This document shows, in pieces, positions 61,181-64,000 of a stretch of DNA of 64,000 bases. How positions within the stretch are numbered: the first letter of the stretch is position 1; each line of letters begins with the position of its first letter. The notes under the pieces are model-generated. The model ran no database searches and was not told the DNA's origin. It saw only the letters and a list, made by a program, of their open reading frames with translations. Location: the NCBI RefSeq assembly GCF_004745955.1, contig NZ_SRLD01000011.1:51019-115018 (forward strand). Reading direction: 5' to 3'. The stretch is from Hymenobacter elongatus. GTDB lineage: Bacteria > Bacteroidota > Bacteroidia > Cytophagales > Hymenobacteraceae. The position numbers and the translations under genes were made by a program.

Positions 61181-61861
61181 ATGTCGGCCTTGTTTTCTGC
61201 TACCGCACCCTCCTTATTTTCCCCGCCGCCCAGCATCCGGCAGCCCTATCCGCCCATCGGCTACACCCACCTCACGCTCTAGGAAACAGGCCTTCAGCTG
61301 GAGGAAAAGCGTTTTATCAACCGAACCGAATGCGTGGTACCCTATGAGGATCTGATGCCCATCGGCGTCGCCCGGCAGCACAACTTTCCGTTTCGGCTGA
61401 CATTGGCGGGCCTATTTGTGGGCTTTGGGTGCCTTAAAGCCAGCTATATGGTCGTCACCCTGGCGGGCCAGCGCGACTCGGCACTCTGGCTACTGCTTAT
61501 TCTCAGCGGCCTGTTGCTTACTATCGTGGCTTACGCCTTACGCCTCTGGCGCCACGACTTTATTCTGACCACTGGGCGCTGCAACATCGCCTTGTTTGAT
61601 AGTCGCCGGAACCGCAAGGGGCTGTATGAGTTTGCCGATGTGCTGCGCGACCATACCATCCTCTATTTGCGGGCCCAGTACGCTGGAGTCGATCCTACGC
61701 AGCCAGCTGCGCCGCAACTGGCGCGCCTGGAGTGGCTGCACCAGGTGGGCGTACTTAATAAGACGCAGCTGGAGAAACTAAAAACCCGACTCCTGGGCAA
61801 ATTTTACGGTTCCGAGAACGTGCCGGGCAATGAATTCGGGTTGGCTCCTTCCGTCAACTAA
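61181..61861 (+). pseudogene. paralogue of the 60538-61173 protein with an in-frame amber codon
   Basis: The ATG at 61181 opens SALFSATAPSLFSPPPSIRQ, GYTHLTL, then TAG at 61280-61282. It continues in frame ETGLQLEEKRFINRTECVVP, YEDLMPIGVAR, two helices and the same C-terminal plan (LYEFADVLRDHTILYLRAQY, LARLEWLHQVGVLNKTQLEK). The block VVPYEDLMPIGVAR aligns with EMPYEEVLPIRVER of the neighbour, proving paralogy. The stop falls inside the conserved PH-like strand region. A start after the stop (ATG at 61356) would remove that region. Confidence 0.7.
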
Positions 61862-61878
61862 AGTACCCCAGCTTCTGC

Positions 61879-62036
61879 CAAAGAAGCTGTTTAGAAAGTC
61901 GCCAACCGTAATCAGCACGTCATGCTGAGCGAAGTCGAAGCATCTCTACCGCAGCAGTAAATCTGATTACCTGCGCCGGTAAAGATGCTTCGACAAGCGG
62001 ACGCCAGATCAAGCATGACGTTCTTTTGACTTTCTA
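61879..62036. repeat. REPIN-like repeat, copy 6, inside an outer inverted repeat
   Basis: The inner unit runs from GTCATGCTGAGCGAAGTCGA (61919) to AAGCATGACG (about 62020). Its right arm carries a 12-base insertion. The outer pair is GAAGCTGTTTAGAAAGTC (about 61884) and its complement GACTTTCTAAACGGCTTC (about 62028). Confidence 0.75.
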
Positions 62037-62051
62037 AACGGCTTCAAAAGC

Positions 62052-62084
62052 AAAAAACCACCGGTATTTCGCCGGTGGTTTTTT
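62052..62084 (-). terminator. hairpin terminator of pgk
   Basis: A stem AAAAAACCACCGG / CCGGTGGTTTTTT around TATTTCG, with T-runs on both strands. It lies 20 bases after the pgk stop. Confidence 0.85.
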
Positions 62085-62104
62085 GTTGCTCGCCTTCTGT
62101 ACTT

Positions 62105-63301
62105 CTAGCGACCTTCCAGCGCTGCTACGCCGGGTAGCTCTTTGCCTTCCATGTACTCGAGTAGCGCGCCGCCGCCGGTGGAAATGTAGGAAACCCGGTC
62201 GGCGAAGCCCATCTGGTTGACGGCCGCCGCCGAGTCGCCGCCGCCGATGAGCGAGAAAGCGCCGTTGGTGGTTGCCTCGGCCGTAGCGCGGGCCACAAAC
62301 TCAGTGCCCACCGAGAAGTTCGACATTTCAAATACGCCCATCGGGCCGTTCCAGAGAATGGTTTTCGACTGGCGGATGATGTCGGCAAACGTCTCGCGCG
62401 ACTCCGGGCCGATGTCCAGACCCATCCAGCCGGCGGGAATGCTCAGGTTGCTGGCCACGTCGATGTCGGCATCGTTGGCAAATTTATCGGCAATGATGCT
62501 GTCGACGGGCAGTAGGAGCTGCACGCCTTTTTCTTTGGCTTTCTCAATCAGGCGGGCGGCCAACTCTACTTTGTCGGCTTCCAGCAGCGAGTTGCCGATA
62601 GCGCCGCCCTGGGCCACGGCGAAGGTGTAGGCCATACCGCCACCGATAATCAGGTAGTCGACTTTATCGAGCAGCTGCTCAATGATGAGGATTTTGTCGG
62701 AAATCTTGGCCCCGCCCATAATAGCGGTGAACGGCCGCTCGGGGTTGGTCAGCACCTTGTGGGCGTTGTCCAGCTCGCCTTGCAGCAAGTAGCCGCCCAC
62801 GCGGTTTTCGGGCGTAAAATACTGGGCCATGACGGCCGTGGAGGCATGTTTGCGGTGCGCGGCCCCGAAGGCATCGTTCACGTACACGTCGCCGAGCTGG
62901 CTGAGCTTTTCGGCAAAGCCCGCGTCGCCTTTCTCTTCCTCAGCATGGAAGCGTACGTTATCGAGCAGCAGTATTTCGCCGGGTTGCAGGCTGGTTGCCA
63001 GCTGGTGCGCCTCCGCTCCTACTACGTCGCCACCAAACTTCACGGTAGTGCCATACTCCTCCTGCAGGCGCGGCAGCAGGTTGCGCAGCGAGTTTTTCGT
63101 ATCAGGACCACCTTTGGGCCGGCCCATGTGCGAGAGCAGCACCACGGAGCCACCGTCGGCCAGAATTTTCTTGATTGTAGGCGTGGCCATGCGGATGCGC
63201 GTGTCGTCGGTGATGCGCAGGTCGGCATCGAGCGGCACATTGAAATCGACGCGCACCACGGCCCGCTTGCCGGCGAAGTTGTACTGATCCAGGTTTTTCA
63301 T
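62105..63301 (-). CDS. pgk: phosphoglycerate kinase
   Basis: 398 residues, the normal length. Signature [22 protein letters not shown] is the N-domain substrate site, with SHMGRPKG, then [13 protein letters not shown]. The C-domain carries [34 protein letters not shown] and the ATP loop [13 protein letters not shown]. It transfers phosphate from 1,3-bisphosphoglycerate to ADP in glycolysis in the cytoplasm. It is a single gene closed by its own terminator. Confidence 0.98.
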   Translation of the reverse strand: MKNLDQYNFAGKRAVVRVDFNVPLDADLRITDDTRIRMATPTIKKILADGGSVVLLSHMGRPKGGPDTKNSLRNLLPRLQEEYGTTVKFGGDVVGAEAHQLATSLQPGEILLLDNVRFHAEEEKGDAGFAEKLSQLGDVYVNDAFGAAHRKHASTAVMAQYFTPENRVGGYLLQGELDNAHKVLTNPERPFTAIMGGAKISDKILIIEQLLDKVDYLIIGGGMAYTFAVAQGGAIGNSLLEADKVELAARLIEKAKEKGVQLLLPVDSIIADKFANDADIDVASNLSIPAGWMGLDIGPESRETFADIIRQSKTILWNGPMGVFEMSNFSVGTEFVARATAEATTNGAFSLIGGGDSAAAVNQMGFADRVSYISTGGGALLEYMEGKELPGVAALEGR

Positions 63302-63437
63302 AGAAAAGGATAGGGTTGGGAGAGCTCTTGTACGGGACGAATGTAAGCAGGGACGGCGGGTTGTGGCAGTACCCAGGCCTGATTTGGGCCGGAAACAGCC
63401 CCGAAGTACGTACCTAGAGCGGTTTCGGGGTCAATGG

Positions 63438-63528
63438 CTAGTAGCGCGACCTTTGTAGTTCGCGCTACTGCACTGTTCGCAGTCATACTATCGGCGCGGC
63501 GACGCGAACTACAAAGTTCGCGCTACTG
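63438..63528. repeat. inverted repeat of the GTAGCGCGAACTACAAAG type
   Basis: Left arm GTAGCGCGACCTTTGTAGTT and a right arm ACTACAAAGTTCGCGCTAC, with inner palindromes, around a 40-base loop. The 600-base gap 63302-63901 upstream of pgk holds only this and the repeat at 63670. Confidence 0.7.
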
Positions 63529-63669
63529 CTGCCCCGCACACGGAATCCAAAACCGCTCCAATGGCTTTTGGCGTGTCAAACCAAGCGTAACGTATTCACT
63601 AAACGCCTTTTCCCCTACCGAAACGGGCTTGACAAGTACTCCAACGCTCTTTCCGCCGGGAGAAACTGG

Positions 63670-63830
63670 CTTAGAAGCTGTTTGAGTTAGCAAAAAGTTG
63701 TCATTGTGATGTAGAGACGCATAGTTGCGTCTCGTCGCTTGCGCCTCAAGGCCAGGTTTTGTTCAACGATGAGACGCAACTATGCTTCTCTACATCATTC
63801 CTGATACCTAAACTCAAACAGCCTCTTAGC
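63670..63830. repeat. GTAGAGACGCA inverted repeat, copy 2, with IS-like outer ends
   Basis: The inner unit (63706-63797) matches the repeat at 56463. It is framed by TTAGAAGCTGTTTGAGTTAG and, in complement on the other side, GCTAAGAGGCTGTTTGAGTT. The outer ends resemble those around the REPIN at 61879. Confidence 0.7.
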
Positions 63831-63901
63831 GAACTTCCCAACTACCTTGCTACTAGCCTGTGTGGACAGCAAGTATAGCGGTTTCGCGAACGGTTTACCC
63901 C

Positions 63902-64000
63902 TCATTGCAGGCATTGGGTATGGTAGCCGCAGTGGTCAAACCAGTTGCGCGCATCTTGGCTCGTAATCCAGCTGATGGCTTCCTGCAGGGCCTGCTCCAG
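63902..64000 (-). CDS. IS630-type transposase, C-terminal end (runs off the window)
   Basis: The last 32 codons on the minus strand read LEQALQEAISWITSQDARNW and FDHCGYHTQCLQ, then TGA at 63902. The D-(A)-x-(N/H)-W-F-x-H-C-G-Y ending is typical of IS630-family (DDE_3) transposases. The gene continues beyond 64000, so completeness cannot be judged. Confidence 0.65.
   Translation of the reverse strand: MEQALQEAISWITSQDARNWFDHCGYHTQCLQ

Overview
The window looks like a chromosome segment of a GC-rich Bacteroidota bacterium of the Hymenobacter type (order Cytophagales). This is inferred from the fused CcoN-CcoO oxidase with a one-haem CcoP, the universal-stress-protein clusters, the protein sequence styles, the near absence of Shine-Dalgarno sites and the interspersed palindromes. 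No rRNA or phylogenetic marker other than Pgk and HemA is present, so the genus is not proven.

Layout. 0-6.4 kb: gene debris (HipA-like kinase start, SDR and cupin remnants), then an Anabaena-sensory-rhodopsin-like xenorhodopsin, an ion channel with an unusual filter, a GAF protein, an MscS channel and a ChrA transporter. 6.4-18.3 kb: membrane and ion-homeostasis genes (two CPA1-type Na+/H+ antiporters, DUF2254, DUF389, bestrophin), two STAS-like proteins, glutamyl-tRNA reductase, a Usp protein and a lipoprotein. 18.3-31 kb: the complete cbb3 oxidase set. ccoNO-ccoQ-ccoP-ccoG-ccoH, a TauE/SafE protein and a Usp lie on the minus strand. A separate ccoI-ccoS unit is divergent from a truncated haemoglobin. 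31-45 kb: oxidoreductases, cupin, a broken Crp/Fnr regulator, a frameshifted BLUF photoreceptor, LOG protein, several Usp proteins (some broken), a six-BON-domain protein, a nonsense-split copper-binding four-helix protein, a PAS histidine kinase and an L,D-transpeptidase. 45-47.3 kb: nested IS debris that cuts into a decayed Wadjet (jetA-jetB) plasmid-defence operon. 47.7-57.8 kb: an RNA-repair and conflict island: Hen1, Pnkp, two RlaP-like nucleotidyltransferases, a HEPN/PD-(D/E)XK protein antisense between hen1 and pnkp, an OLD-like ATPase/TOPRIM nuclease and a RelE/XRE toxin-antitoxin pair. It ends at a serine-recombinase remnant abutting a CAU tRNA gene. 58.6-64 kb: housekeeping genes (HAD phosphatase, M50 protease, Pgk) and the end of an IS630-type transposase.

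How it fits together. The 15-45 kb part reads as a low-oxygen and energy-stress regulon: cbb3 oxidase, haem synthesis, globin, stress proteins, envelope remodelling and ion channels. A dyad of the form TGA-N6-TCA, the Crp/Fnr half-site geometry, recurs about 88-118 bp upstream of hemA, uspA, ccoNO, the globin, the DUF326 gene and the L,D-transpeptidase. The 45-58 kb part is defence-related. Its most unusual feature is a predicted RNase/DNase gene placed between the two genes of the known Hen1/Pnkp RNA-repair pair. Several genes carry in-frame stops or frameshifts, so part of this accessory DNA is decaying.
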